Shown one piece after another: positions 12,600-23,330 of a stretch of DNA of 64,000 nt. Source of the DNA: Chromobotia macracanthus (taxonomy: Eukaryota > Chordata > Actinopteri > Cypriniformes > Botiidae). Made by a program: the position numbers and the translations under genes. The stretch is from NCBI GenBank assembly GCA_036877525.1, contig JAZGTH010000002.1:1844001-1908000 (forward strand). The letters run 5' to 3'. Each line of letters opens with the position of its first letter. The stretch's first letter is position 1. A model generated the notes under the pieces. The model had not been told where the DNA came from, did no database searches, and saw only the letters and a list, made by a program, of their open reading frames with translations.

Positions 12600-13470
12600 A
12601 ATCAAAACATCACTCTTACACTCTTGCATACTTCTTGACGTAGAGACTTGGGGTTGGGCTCATATTGCTCTGCTTAGTAAGCCGCAACAAATTTAACATT
12701 TCAACTGCATAGCCACACCCTAGCAAACAGTTAAAGTACCCTAGCAACTGCCCTATAGACTTCCATTGATAAAAAATTCCATAGACGTAACATTGAGCAG
12801 ATCATTGTGATGTCATAGCTCCGCATCAGAATGTTGTAAAGACTTGGGGATGAGCTCATATTGCTTGGTTTAGTAAGTGGCAACAAACAGTGACATTTTA
12901 ACTTAATAGCCACGCCCCAGCAACCAGTTACAGTACCCTAGCAACCACCCCATTGACTTCCATTTAAAAAGGAGAGAGACATCAGAACATCGCAGAGACA
13001 AGTGGGTGGCCTCTTTTGACTCAGACTGACAAGTAGTCTTTAATTATTACCATAGAAACTGTCCAGCCATGCCCTATCCACCATTTAGAGCACCATAGCA
13101 AACAACATTAGCTATATCTCAGTACCAGAACATCACAGAGACATGGGAGTTGGCTCTTCTGATTCACACATCCATCTATTGGTTTTACCCTGTTAACTGT
13201 CTAGCTACACCCTAGCAACCATGTAATAAAATGAATAATGCCACATCTCAGCATTAGAACATTGTAGGGACGTGGGTGGGCTTATTTGACACAGGCTGTC
13301 ATTGTAAATCATGCTAGCGTCATGCTAAGTCACCCTAACATCATGCCATTTTATGCTTACTCCTTCTAGCATCATGCTAAATCCTTCTAGCATCATGTGC
13401 AATCATGTTAGCACCATGTACAATCATGTTAGCATCATGTTAAAACATGTTAACATCATTTAAATATTCC
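12600..13470 (+). repeat. Degenerate tandem array of about 135-200 bp units
   Basis: A repeated module consists of a 'CATCAGAACATCGCAGAGAC' block, a 'TTGGGGTTGGGCTCATATTGCT' block, 'ATAGCCACGCCCCAGCAACCAG', 'TACCCTAGCAAC' and 'CCATTGACTTCCATT'. The GCCAC.CCC(T)AGCAAC block recurs at about 12712, 12909, 13068 and 13205, with decay and shortening. The array passes into a short-period CATGCTAGCATCATGCTAA/CATGTTAGCATCATGTTAA tract at about 13310-13460. No coding capacity. Confidence 0.7.
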
Positions 13471-16400
13471 CAAGTTTTGCCATGGCAAGCACCACTCACA
13501 TTTTCTTCAGAAAATTGACCTAAGTAGTTTATAGTATTCTATGACTTATAGCTTGGAAGTTTTCATTTTTTATGTCTGCCCTACAGCGTGTCTGTAATCT
13601 GAAACACTGAAAAAAAAACAACATGGACTATAAAGTAGACTATTTTTTTGTGAAAATGTTATTGTGCTAACAATAACTAGTTTTGAAATTGTGGTAAATG
13701 GTGAAACTAGTGGTTAATGTTGATTATTTTATCAATATAATATTTGAAAACATTACTATTTAAGTGATTGAACAAACAGCAGAGTCAGTTGCTATAGAGG
13801 CTGTGACTGTCCATTGAGAACAAGACCACAGGACAGGTGGATTTAAGTGGCATTAAGTTTGCTGTGCCGAACATGCGTCATATAAGGTTTACAAGTGGGC
13901 ACTACTAAACTTTGTTTAAATTAGGACATGTCAGTGTATCAGTGTTAGTTGTGCATGGTTTTCAGTTTTATTTTAGCATTTAGATGTGAGCTGTAATCTT
14001 TCGTGTCTGTTGTTGGTTAGGGTTAGAGTTGCTGTAATCTCTCTACAGCAACGTGTGTGTGTATGTATATATGTATGTAAATTATCTTTAGTTAAGAGTA
14101 ATGTGTACACATAATTATTGAATGCTGTTTTGGTCCACTTCCCATTTTCCCATACTCCCTATCAGCAACAACAACATAAAAACATAATTTTAATGCAACT
14201 CACCTTGGAATGGCTGTTTTTAGTGACTGTTTCTTTAATGCCTGTTTCAAAAAATACACCATAAATTTTAATGGAAGTTGTCCATACAACTTCTGTGTTA
14301 TATATGATAACTTCCATCTAGTCATATGAACTATTTTGGTGTGGCTGATTTTTGGATTTTGACAATGCTCAACCTAATTATGCTCAGTGTTCTTGGGTGT
14401 GTTCTTAACATAGTTTGTTGACCTTGGAATAACATTTTAGGAAAACCCTGTTCCTACACCAAACCCTAACCGTAAGTTATTCCTAAAATCAGAGGGAAAT
14501 GATCCCGGTATGATGGTAAATATGGTAAATAACAATGGTGTAAAAGTACCTAACCCTGGTCATAAGCATAAACTTCACAGTAACTGTAAACTTACCTCTG
14601 AAATGTGATTGATTGGTTGATTGGGATGTTGTCCCAGGATCAACCATGATGTTGACTCAGGAATATCTCTCACTTGGAAATATCCCTATATAGATATTAT
14701 AATAGCCCTTGAGAACTGTGACCTGTCATTGTGTGGAAAGACTATGTGAAAAAATAACGCATGGTTAATAATGTACATAAATAACATTAGGGTAAGTTAA
14801 TGACGTATTAGTAAACTATTAGTGCCTAGTGCATTAGTGCTGTTTATTATGACAATTTTTACCCTTAAAATACACCTAAAAGTTTACACTTAAAAATATG
14901 TCGGAAATATTTTCTCTTATAAGATACCTTGTAAGATACTTTATATTAGGGACCTTGTTAAAAATCATTTTATGGTAACATCTAACAGTAAGGTTCAATT
15001 CAATAAACTAGCTAATGCAAGGAAACAACAAAATAACAACACCTTTAAGCATGTGTTAAACCTAGTTAAAGGGGTCATGAACTGCATTCTTTTATTTTGT
15101 AATGACTGGGTTATAGTTTTGCATGTTAACTGACAAAGGAACAGTGACACGTGGTTCAAACATTGTTACTCACACTTGTGTGCTGCGATATTGCTGTCAG
15201 ATCTGATATAATCAGCACTGCTTTTACTTTTAGTCTCTATGTCGAATGGTGTCTTGTTTAAAATGAATCCTAAGTAAAATGAAGCAAACAAACAACCAGT
15301 GTCTTACTAACACCACCTGGAACTTTGTTAAAAATGTTCATTCATGCTTTTTTAATGTTAGAATCACTCATCTTCTAACCCAGCTAACAGGGAACATTCT
15401 CAGAATGTTGGCTAACATACTGTAAAAGTGCTCTCTAAGTTATCAAAAACGTTCTTTCAGTAATGTTAGTAGAACATTCTTAAAGGTAAGCTTAAAAACG
15501 TTATTCGTATTGTTAGTGGAACATTTGAAAAGGTTACAGAACTAAAATGTTTGATTGACAAGCAGTAACGTTATTACAATGTCTAAAAGCATAGACATTT
15601 GTAAAACTGGGGCATTGTAAAGAGTCCTAAAGAGCAACAGTATTTATTTTAAATATTTAGTTGAAATTACTTGTAAAGCCAAGTTGATTAAACTTAAAAT
15701 TGAAGGCAACAAAGTTTTTTTTCAGTGTATTAATTTGAAGTAGTTACTGAATTAAGGTTAGGCTCTTGAAGTTAATATTTTTGTCATGTCTGGCTTACAA
15801 TGAACTAATAACTGATTGTTAATGTGTTATGTGTACTTTCCACAACTCATGTGTTGTAATAGCACAACATCATGGGTTGTGTTATTACAGCAAAATGCAT
15901 GATGTGTATTTTTTAACCATTTACAAGCACACAAACTTTAAAGGGACAGTTCTTTATTGTTCTACTGAAGATAAAATGTTATCTACACCTTGTATGGCCT
16001 GGGGGTTAGTGAATTCACAGCAAATTTTCATTTTGGGGTGAACTAAGTTTTGTAAGCTTGTATGTGAGTTTGTAAAAGATACACATCATGAGTTGTAATT
16101 TTATAAGATGACGTAATTTTATAAAATACACAATCTGCAGCCAGCAACTTCAATAATAGCATATATTGTACATATGGATAGCATGATGAAATGACAGAAT
16201 AAATCAAGAACAATTGGCAAAATAAAGTGATGTTTTACTTCTCTAGTGGTGTAACTTTCACAGAAGTGACAGAGTTTGTGATTCTCCTTACAGTTTTTAA
16301 TTGTATAAGAATAGCCTAAAATGTTGTTAAAACACATCAATTTTTAAAACATTTAACAAACTAGACCCTTTGTCTGACCTAATTTTGATTTTGACACTAA

Positions 16401-16829
16401 TACAGTATCTTAAACACTACAAAAATAATAGCTCATGCATTTGATTTTAGTAAAACACTATGCAGTAAAAACACTATATTTACTAAAAAACTATGCAGGC
16501 ACTAGTTTTACATACTGAGTTTTATATAAATCATATTTCACTGTCATTATGTTCACATCTGATAAGAGGCAATTACCCGTTTTTACACATCATACAGACC
16601 CTAAACCTGAAAATGCTTTTTTAAATTCAGTACCACTGCAATGGCTAATATAACACAGTGTGTAATGTCTCTTTGTGAAAAAAATTATGAATAAAAATAA
16701 AGCAATGCAAAACTGGCTACATGAAGTAAATTATGACCGTTAAAACAATGTGCTATATAGTATATGTTATTGCAGTATATGCACACATTTCAGACATACT
16801 CACACATACTAGTTTCTTGATGGCCATGC
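13471..16829. other. Non-coding; one possible dispersed repeat
   Basis: No gene recognised. At about 15070-15330 an AAAGGGGTCATGAACTGC... segment (with AAAATGAAGCAAACAAACAACCAGTGTCTTACTAACA) is partly shared with 45215-45260 (AAAATGAAGTGAACAAACAAACAATGTCTTTCTGATG), indicating a dispersed element. The rest is AT-rich and featureless to inspection. Confidence 0.4.
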
Positions 16830-17360
16830 AGCTTGTGGACTTGGGAGGACCCTCATCTTTTGTGACACAAAAACTGGCTGAAAATGAGGGCTGTTTCTAG
16901 CTCTGAAACACTTTCCCTCAAAACTGATGGGCCATCATGTGTTAGTCCACATGGACAACACTGCAGTGGTCTGTTACATCAATTACCAGGGTGTGCTGTG
17001 TTTGTTACTTTGAAGGTATTTCGGTGCCTTCTGCAACTGGCCAACCGGTTACACTTCAAGCTTTCTTCCGCTGTGTGACTTACCCGAGCAATAGAGGTTG
17101 CACATACTGTGTCTATTTAGCACTCTGAGGATTTACGTCCAACACTCAGGCCAGTGGCATAAGTCTTCCTAGCTTTTGTCATGCTTTGTTGGTTGCAACA
17201 GAGGTTAGCTTGGTCACCAAAGAGTCATCTTTCCAACTGGATTATAGATGCTTTAGTTCTGTCCCATGAGACATGCAGAATGGCTTTATCTGTAGAGATT
17301 AGGGGCCACTACGCCAGGAGTGTAGCATCTTCTAAGGTATTGCCTAGGGTTACATCCTGA
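16830..17360 (+). mobile_element. DIRS remnant: RNase H joined to recombinase C-end
   Basis: A second, more decayed DIRS copy. Positions 16840-17060 align by eye with the RNase H block of the element at 690-1800 (GGACCCTCATCTTTT...CTGGCTGAAAATGAGGG; VHMDNTAVVCYINYQ-like; then CNWPTGYTSSF). Positions 17200-17345 read NWIIDALVLSHETCR, then GHYARSVASSKVLPRV, which resembles the C-terminal end of the DIRS tyrosine recombinase. The H-x-x-R pair is kept (HYAR). The region normally lying between the two is missing, so this copy carries an internal deletion plus stops. Confidence 0.65.
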
Positions 17361-17439
17361 TGTTTCTGCTGCGACAGACTGATCCTGTCTCCACACAGTC
17401 TGGACATGGATGGAACCCCAGCAGTGTGAGACAGTAAGA

Positions 17440-17556
17440 GTGAGGTTGTAGAGTGAGGTTGTAGAGTGAGGTTGTAGAGTGAGGTTGTAGAGTGAGGTTG
17501 TAGAGTGAGGTTGTAGAGTGAGGTTGTAGAGTGAGGTTGTAGAGTGAGGTTGTAGA
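17440..17556 (+). repeat. 13-bp minisatellite, 9 perfect units
   Basis: The unit GTGAGGTTGTAGA is repeated head to tail nine times with no mismatch seen. It lies just downstream of a DIRS remnant. Because 13 is not a multiple of 3, the minus-strand frame through it cycles with a 13-residue period, which gives a misleading repetitive open frame. Perfect identity implies recent expansion. Confidence 0.95.
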
Positions 17557-18234
17557 GGGGTACACTGTATTATTTGTGAAAATAACTCATATGGTCTAAT
17601 GCAGTGTTCGAGACAAGGTCGGAGGTGGGAATATCCCAAAGTGGGAGTTGAAATGTCCCACTTCCAACTTCAAGGTATTCTATTCAATCACACATCACAA
17701 GTCATGACACACTGAAAACACATATACACCGTGTTCTTGTTACCACATATGGCACAAAATCTAACAAAAATGAACAGAAAATGCTTGCTTTCACTTTGAA
17801 AATATCTGAAAAGCAAAAAATAAGGTACAATTGCTTGCTTCATTATATATTTTCATTGTGTAAGAGAAACAATGTGTAGCGTGAGAACATTGTCAATTCT
17901 GTAAGTTTCCCGCTTAATGAGTGAGAGTTGACAGGCCTGTTTATGCATTCTATGTTGTCAAAATATTTTAAAGTTCATTGGTCAGCCAACTCTTCCCTGA
18001 GTTCACAGGTTGGATGTCTGACTTTGAGTGCCATTCTACACATTTTTTCAAATAGAAAGGGGGGGAAATCTGAGTTCTGAGTTATCTAGAATGCAGCATT
18101 AATCTTCAGAAAATGTTGAGCATCCTCTCTATAAGCTTAATTTTATATTAATTGTAGATTATGTTTGCAAAAGTAACAACCTTGTTACCAACATTTGAGT
18201 AACACAATACATTTTAAACCCTGATTTGTGCCAT
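17557..18234. other. Non-coding, nothing recognised
   Basis: AT-rich sequence between the minisatellite and the Tc1 copy. No coding frame or repeat end was recognised. Confidence 0.4.
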
Positions 18235-19570
18235 TTCATTACTTTGTAAAATAAGCATCTACACTTAGTATCCCATAATGACAAAGTGAAAACTAAAGTG
18301 AAAACTAATTTTAGAAATTAGAAGGAACGAAGGCTTGTGGCACCATCACAGAGAGGCACAAAATCACTCTCCAGATCATTTTCGTTCACCATCCATGCTG
18401 GTGGAATGATCTTCCTGCCTTCATCCGTAATGCAGAATCCCTGGCAATATTCAAAAGACAGCTGAAAACACATCTCTTTCGTGAGCACTTAACCTCATCA
18501 TTAAAAAAAAAAAAAAATCCTTTCCCTTCATTTCCTTTCCCTTCATTTCCTATCCCTCTTCCCTTTAAATCTCTCCCTTGTTGTAGAATATGATACTCTG
18601 AGCACTGTCTGAAACTTGTATTGTGAGCACTTATTGTGTCTATTTGCCTCTTCAGGTCGACTCGCTTGTTGTATTCCGCACTTGTAAGTCGCTTTGGATA
18701 AAAGCGTCTGCTAAATGAATAAATGTAAATGCCTGTAATAAAAAAAAAAACTGAAATATCACATTGGCAGAAGTATTCAGACCCTTTGCAACAACACTTG
18801 AAATTTAGCTCATTTGCCTCCCATTACTCTTGAGCGTTGCTGAGATGTTTCTACACCTTGATTGGAGTCCATCTGTGATCAATTAAATTGATTGGAGATT
18901 ATTTGGAAAGGCACACACCTCTCTAGTCCTCACTGATGCATTGTCAGGCATCACAGCTGACAATGCATATCAGAAGAAAAACCAAGCCATGAGGTCAGAG
19001 CTCAGAGACAGGACTGTTACAACGCACAGTTCTGGGAAAGGCTACAAAAAAAAAAAAAAGCTACTGCTGCACTGAAGGTTCCCAAGAGCACAGTGGTCTC
19101 CATAATTCTCAAATGGAAGAAGATGGCACAACTAGGACTCAAACTGAGCAATCAGGGAAGAAGGACCTTAGTAAGAGAGGTGACCAAGAATCCAATGGCC
19201 ACTCTGACTGGGCTCCAGAGATCCTGTGTGGAGATGGGACAAAGTATCACTGAAGCCCTTCACCAGTCTGAGTTTATGGCCAGAGTGGATAGATGGAAGC
19301 CTGTCCTGAGTGCAAAATACATGAAAGCACTTGAAGGATTCTGTGAGGAACAAGATTCTCTGGTCTGATGAAACCAGAATTGAACATTTTGGCCTCAATT
19401 CTTAATGTTATGTCTGGAGAGAACCAGGCACTGCTCATCACCTGCCCAATATCATTCACCAACAGTGAAGCATGGTGATGGCAGCATCATGCTGTGGGGG
19501 TGTTTTTCAGCAGCAGGGTCTGGGAAACGGGTGAGGGTTGATGCTTTTCCGTGGCAAGTTGGCAAGTTGA
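18235..19570 (+). mobile_element. Tc1/mariner transposon remnant, split by a LINE tail
   Basis: Left arm at 18240-18312 (CTACACTTAGTATCCCATAATGACAAAGTGAAAAC) matches the left arm of the Tc1 copy at 49818. The arm resumes at about 18755 (AGAAGTATTCAGACCCTTTGCAACAACACTTGAAATTTAG). Transposase pieces follow: SIILKWKKM, RTLVREVTKNPMATLTGLQ (DNA-binding region, 19100-19215), a frameshift, then LWSDETRIEHFGLNS (first catalytic Asp, about 19358), VWREPGTAHHLPNI and the glycine-rich core. It is truncated before the second catalytic residue and the right inverted repeat. Frameshifts and stops make it inactive. Confidence 0.85.
18318..18735 (+). mobile_element. L2-type LINE 3' end inserted in Tc1
   Basis: At 18390-18490 the + strand reads WNDLPAFIRNAESLAIFK then LKTHLFREH, the usual C-terminal block of fish L2-like reverse-transcriptase ORFs. 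The non-coding tail follows and ends GTCGCTTTGGATAAAAGCGTCTGCTAAATGAATAAATGTAAATG, a well-known fish LINE/SINE tail. It sits inside the left arm of the Tc1 copy, so it inserted later. A-rich runs at 18503-18515 and 18739-18750 are present. Confidence 0.8.
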
Positions 19571-19832
19571 TTTATCATTTGAGTGTCTATAGTTATATTC
19601 AAAATACCTTCTCACTAGGAACTGAAGTAAAAGGCACAGTAAGGCATCTTGTCATCATGGCAATGTGATGATATTTACACCTATTTGCTTTTTTCACCAT
19701 GCTAATACTTTATCAACATCTCCTTGATGAGATCACTATGTCCTCTTTCGTAGGGCAGGGTCTCTGAGTTGGGGCTTTGAACATTGGATCATGTGCAGTA
19801 GATCAATGAAATAGTCCTGTAAATTAGGGTGG

Positions 19833-20850
19833 TTGTTGTATCTGGGATTCAGGTCTCTTCTAATGGCAGCCTTGACATCACTATTTTTCCTGTTCATAAA
19901 GTCCTGCCACAATTGTCATAGTGAAGTGGCAGTGGTCCTAACGGGCCTGCAAGGGGCCCCATTTGAGCCCCTGGAAGAGACTGATCCCAGTGTTTTATCA
20001 CTTCAGACAGCTTTCTTAGTGGTGCTCACATCTTTTAGGCAGTCTCTGTCACCAGTGACTGCCTGTAATTCGGGCCAGGATATTCTTAAGAAACTGAGAC
20101 TCCAGCCAGGTTACGTGCCAAGGTTTCCCACCACTCCCTTTTGGGACCAGATGATGAATCTGCAACTGCTCCCCTCAGAGGGTGAAGACTCAGCCTTGGC
20201 CTATCAATCACAGGACTTGCCATGCCCACTGGGGATTAGGGTGCACTGCACGAGTGGAGTTGCTTCCTTGTGGGCATTGGCAAGGGGCGTCTCTCTGGTG
20301 GACATTTGTAAACCTGTTGGCTTGGCTACAACCAACACCCCATCTCGTTCTCAAGGGTTACTAACATAGTCGAGATGCTTTCACACAAAGTTGTCATATG
20401 TGTTTTACAAACTTGTAATACAAGAGTCAAATAGACTTATTTTATGGTTCTTTGATGGTCCTTTTATGTTCCTTTCTGTTACTGTTTGGGAGCTGATAGT
20501 AGAAATCAGTGTCAAAGTTCATTTCTCCATGGTGGTGCTTTGCTAAAATGTTACACTTTCTTGTGGGGGTTTCAGCAAAAAACCTTGGACAACAATGTGT
20601 TTCTTGTTTTCATAATGTTGAAAAACTAGCATTTGTTTGGCCTTTGAAAGTTAATCAGGTTATTCATTGAAATCATTAGTCTTTAAAGACTCATCAGTAA
20701 TAATTTCCTAGGTTCTGTGGTAAACTCTTTGGACGTGTTCTTACATTTCTTGCTTTTGCAGGTACGACCCACCTTCCCTGTGACAGTGAGGATTACATGG
20801 AATTGGTATTGTGTTGGGGAGCTTATACAGATGAACATATGAGGGTATGT
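19833..20850 (+). mobile_element. DIRS tyrosine recombinase remnant
   Basis: The 19833-20369 frame carries GAPFEPLEETDPSVLSL, GYVPRFPTTPFWDQ and VASLWALARGVSLVDICKP, the landmark blocks of the fish DIRS tyrosine recombinase (phage-integrase fold). The catalytic H-S-T-R motif reads H-C-T-S here, so the essential arginine is lost. A stretch between the two halves (the first catalytic Arg region) is shortened. From 20360 to 20850 the sequence looks like DIRS 3' flank (CATAGTCGAGATGCTTTCAC). Inactive. A different copy from the one at 16830, because both keep the recombinase C-end. Confidence 0.75.
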
Positions 20851-22335
20851 AAATGTTTGTGCATGTACATGGTTTTAGTATTTTAAACATTTATTACCAA
20901 AATAATGATTAACATTATTATGTATCTGTTATTGCATAAATATCATTCCAGATAGAATTTATGTACTGCTTATCCTATGTTTGTTAGAAAGGAGTGTTAA
21001 AGCCTGTCCAAGCATATTTCAGGCTGAGAGCAGTATGTGTATTTTTATGAATGGTACTTATGAATTTTGTCATGATTACATTACACTTCAAGGATCATAA
21101 AAAAATACCATAGTACATGGGTCTCCACTCTATGTTCCTGGAGACCTGCAGAGTTTAGCTTTAACCTGTTCCAACACACCTGTCTGGATGTTTCTAGCCA
21201 TCCCAAAGACCATGATTAGCTGATTCAGGAGTGCATAATTCAATACAGTAATGTTGTAGCTAAACTCTGGTCTGTGGACCTTGTTGAAGACCTCTGCCAT
21301 AGTACAGATGAAGGTGTATGCCCAGAAAGAAACATTGTATTACCATTATAATATTGTCCTTTTTGTTTTTGTTAGTGAAGGCTATTTATTTTTTTTGTAT
21401 AAATGTTTTGTTATTACTTCCAAAACTAATCCTATAGATACTTTAATTATAAATGTAATGCTCCTTCATGTGGAAGTCTTTTAAACTGCAGTGGAAATGA
21501 ATTGCTTTGAATATTGAAGGGTTTTAAAGAAACATAGCTGCAGCTTTAAATAAATACAGGTGAAGCTCTGGTATTTTTAAAGGAGTTTTAAAAATAAAAA
21601 CAAAAATGTAAATTCTGTAAAAAACTGTGGAGCCCAGAAAGAAAATGTATCGACAGAATTTCTATACAATGAAAGTCTCTACTGGTTTTTACGTCATGTG
21701 AATGATTACAACTTTGTTCTGTCACACAAAGTCATCATATGACTGTAGAGGATATGGAATAACACATTGGCCATATGGAGTACTATAATGGTATTTTTAT
21801 TTTACTTTTATTCTGTAGTATAACTTTATAGTATAAATCATATCCATTTTCTTTGTTTGGAAAAACAGCCTAGACATTGTAATGAACAGCTTATTTTGTT
21901 TCACGAAGAGCGAGTAAATGATGACAAAATGGTCATTTTTGGGTTAAGAACATGTAAACAAAACATTATATTTGAAAACTTATTGTATTATAAGCCTAAA
22001 TTAAACAGTCATTATATGAGCCATTCTTTGGAACAGAGAAAAATCATCTACATTTTCACATGTATTTTTAATGTAATTTGACAATATTAACTATTAGAAA
22101 GATTCTTATGTTTCTCCTCTTTAATTTTTATTCACTGTAATACAATACTTTTATAATGTGATTACTGTTTAGATATTATTAAATTAGTATATAAATCTGT
22201 GATGTTGGTATCACTAGATAGCTCAAATGCCTCAGGCATGTTTGTCTGCATTATGCCTTTCTTTGCACAACTCTTTCTTTCCCTTCTCTGTTCCTCTTTC
22301 CTTTCAAACATGTAAATTTGTTCATGGTTGCCAAG
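20851..22335. other. Intron or upstream DNA; palindromic MITE at 21147-21275
   Basis: No exon recognised. At 21147-21275 CTGCAGAGTTTAGCTTTAACCTG and GTAGCTAAACTCTGGTC form inverted ends around TCCAACACACCTG...CTGATTCAGGAGTGCA, a very common fish palindromic repeat. A short segment at 20762-20844 has good splice-site-like borders; see findings. The rest is AT-rich. Confidence 0.5.
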
Positions 22336-22537
22336 GTAACTATTATGGGACACCCAAGCTGCCCAGCCAGCCCCTCAGTAGGACAGTGATTACCCATGAT
22401 GCTTTGAGAAACCGTTTCACTGGTTCCCGGAATTCTAAGCACACCACGTCCTAAAGTTGCATGCACCATGCAGGAGTAGTGCACAGATCTGTCGGTGGAT
22501 GCAGACATCACCGCAGTCATGAACAACACATTTACAG
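22336..22537 (+). pseudogene. magi1: Degenerate magi1 GUK-to-WW linker exon
   Basis: Preceded by a pyrimidine tract and AAG, and followed by GTATGT. The start reads NYYGTPKLPSQPLSRTVITH, clearly the MAGI1 exon just after the guanylate-kinase domain (family sequence NYYGTPKPPSQP). The end, in another frame, reads VMNNTFT, as expected before the WW region. In between there is an in-frame TAA (codon after HTTS, about 22452), and the AGVVH block and the C-terminal block lie in different frames. The length of 202 bp is not a multiple of 3, although both borders need phase 1. It is therefore broken by two or more indels, or misread. Skipping it would keep the reading frame from the previous phase-1 exon into the WW1 exon. 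Confidence 0.75.
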
Positions 22538-22956
22538 GTATGTTTATGTATCTGCTTTTGGTTTTATGGAAGAGTGGGAATTGAAGCTGTATGTGTCTGC
22601 TGTTAATGGTGATTTTCTTTGTGTAAATATTTGGCAGCTCCAGTTTGCTCTTTGAAGTTTTGGTGAGTATGTGTGTGTAGCTTTGGTTATTCCTGGGTCA
22701 CATTTTTGAACAAATTCTCAGATACAGCAAATCATGTATGAAAACAACTTGATAAGGACATTTCAGATTACCTTATTACAAAACAAAATAAATCAGCTAT
22801 TTCATGTTTGACTTTAAACCTAATGACGTTGATTACACTAAATTCTGACCTACCATCTACATGTCACTGCAGAAATCAAGATTCTTTAGGCCAAGCAATG
22901 TTTTACCTTTCGCCTACTGTTAAGTTTAGGTGCCTGCTGTAGTCTCAGTTTCTGTT
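22538..22956. other. Intron, nothing recognised
   Basis: AT-rich sequence after the degenerate exon's donor site. No coding block or repeat border was recognised. Confidence 0.4.
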
Positions 22957-23330
22957 TCTTAGCTGACAATAGTGGTACCCAGAGGGGTCTGCTGCTGTTG
23001 TTGCCCATCCCCCTGAATGTTCAAACTGCTGTGTGTTTATATCTGCTTGGACCAATCTAGCCATTTTTTCTTGTCAATGTCATTTTTACCCACTGCCACT
23101 CAATGGACACTTTTTATCATTTACTTTTATACACTCTAGAGACTTATGTGTGATATTCCCAGCAGATCAACAGTTTCTCAGATAATCAGACCACCCCAAC
23201 CAACCTGCAACCAACAATCATTGCATTGCCAAAGATGGGATTTTCTACCCATTGTGATGTTTGGTCTGAACAGCAACTGAACCTCTTGGCTGTTGGTGCA
23301 CTTCAGACTATTTGAACCTCATAATTCCCT
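22957..23330 (-). mobile_element. Tc1-like transposase fragment (minus strand)
   Basis: The reverse complement reads GGTGGTCTGATTATCTGAGAAACTGTTGATCTGCTGGGAATATCACACATA...CTCTAGAGTGTATAAAAG. This parallels the helix-turn-helix part of the Tc1-like element at 58767 (TCTGAGTATTTCAAAAACTGCTGATCTACTGGG...ATCTCTAGGGTTTACAGAG). No inverted repeat is visible at either side, so this is a truncated fossil. Confidence 0.65.

Noticed and set aside
17440..17556. CRISPR-like array
   Set aside because: Units are contiguous with no spacers, and this is vertebrate DNA.
17286..17639. Minus-strand repetitive protein (TTSLYNL repeats)
   Set aside because: Artefact of the 13-bp minisatellite.
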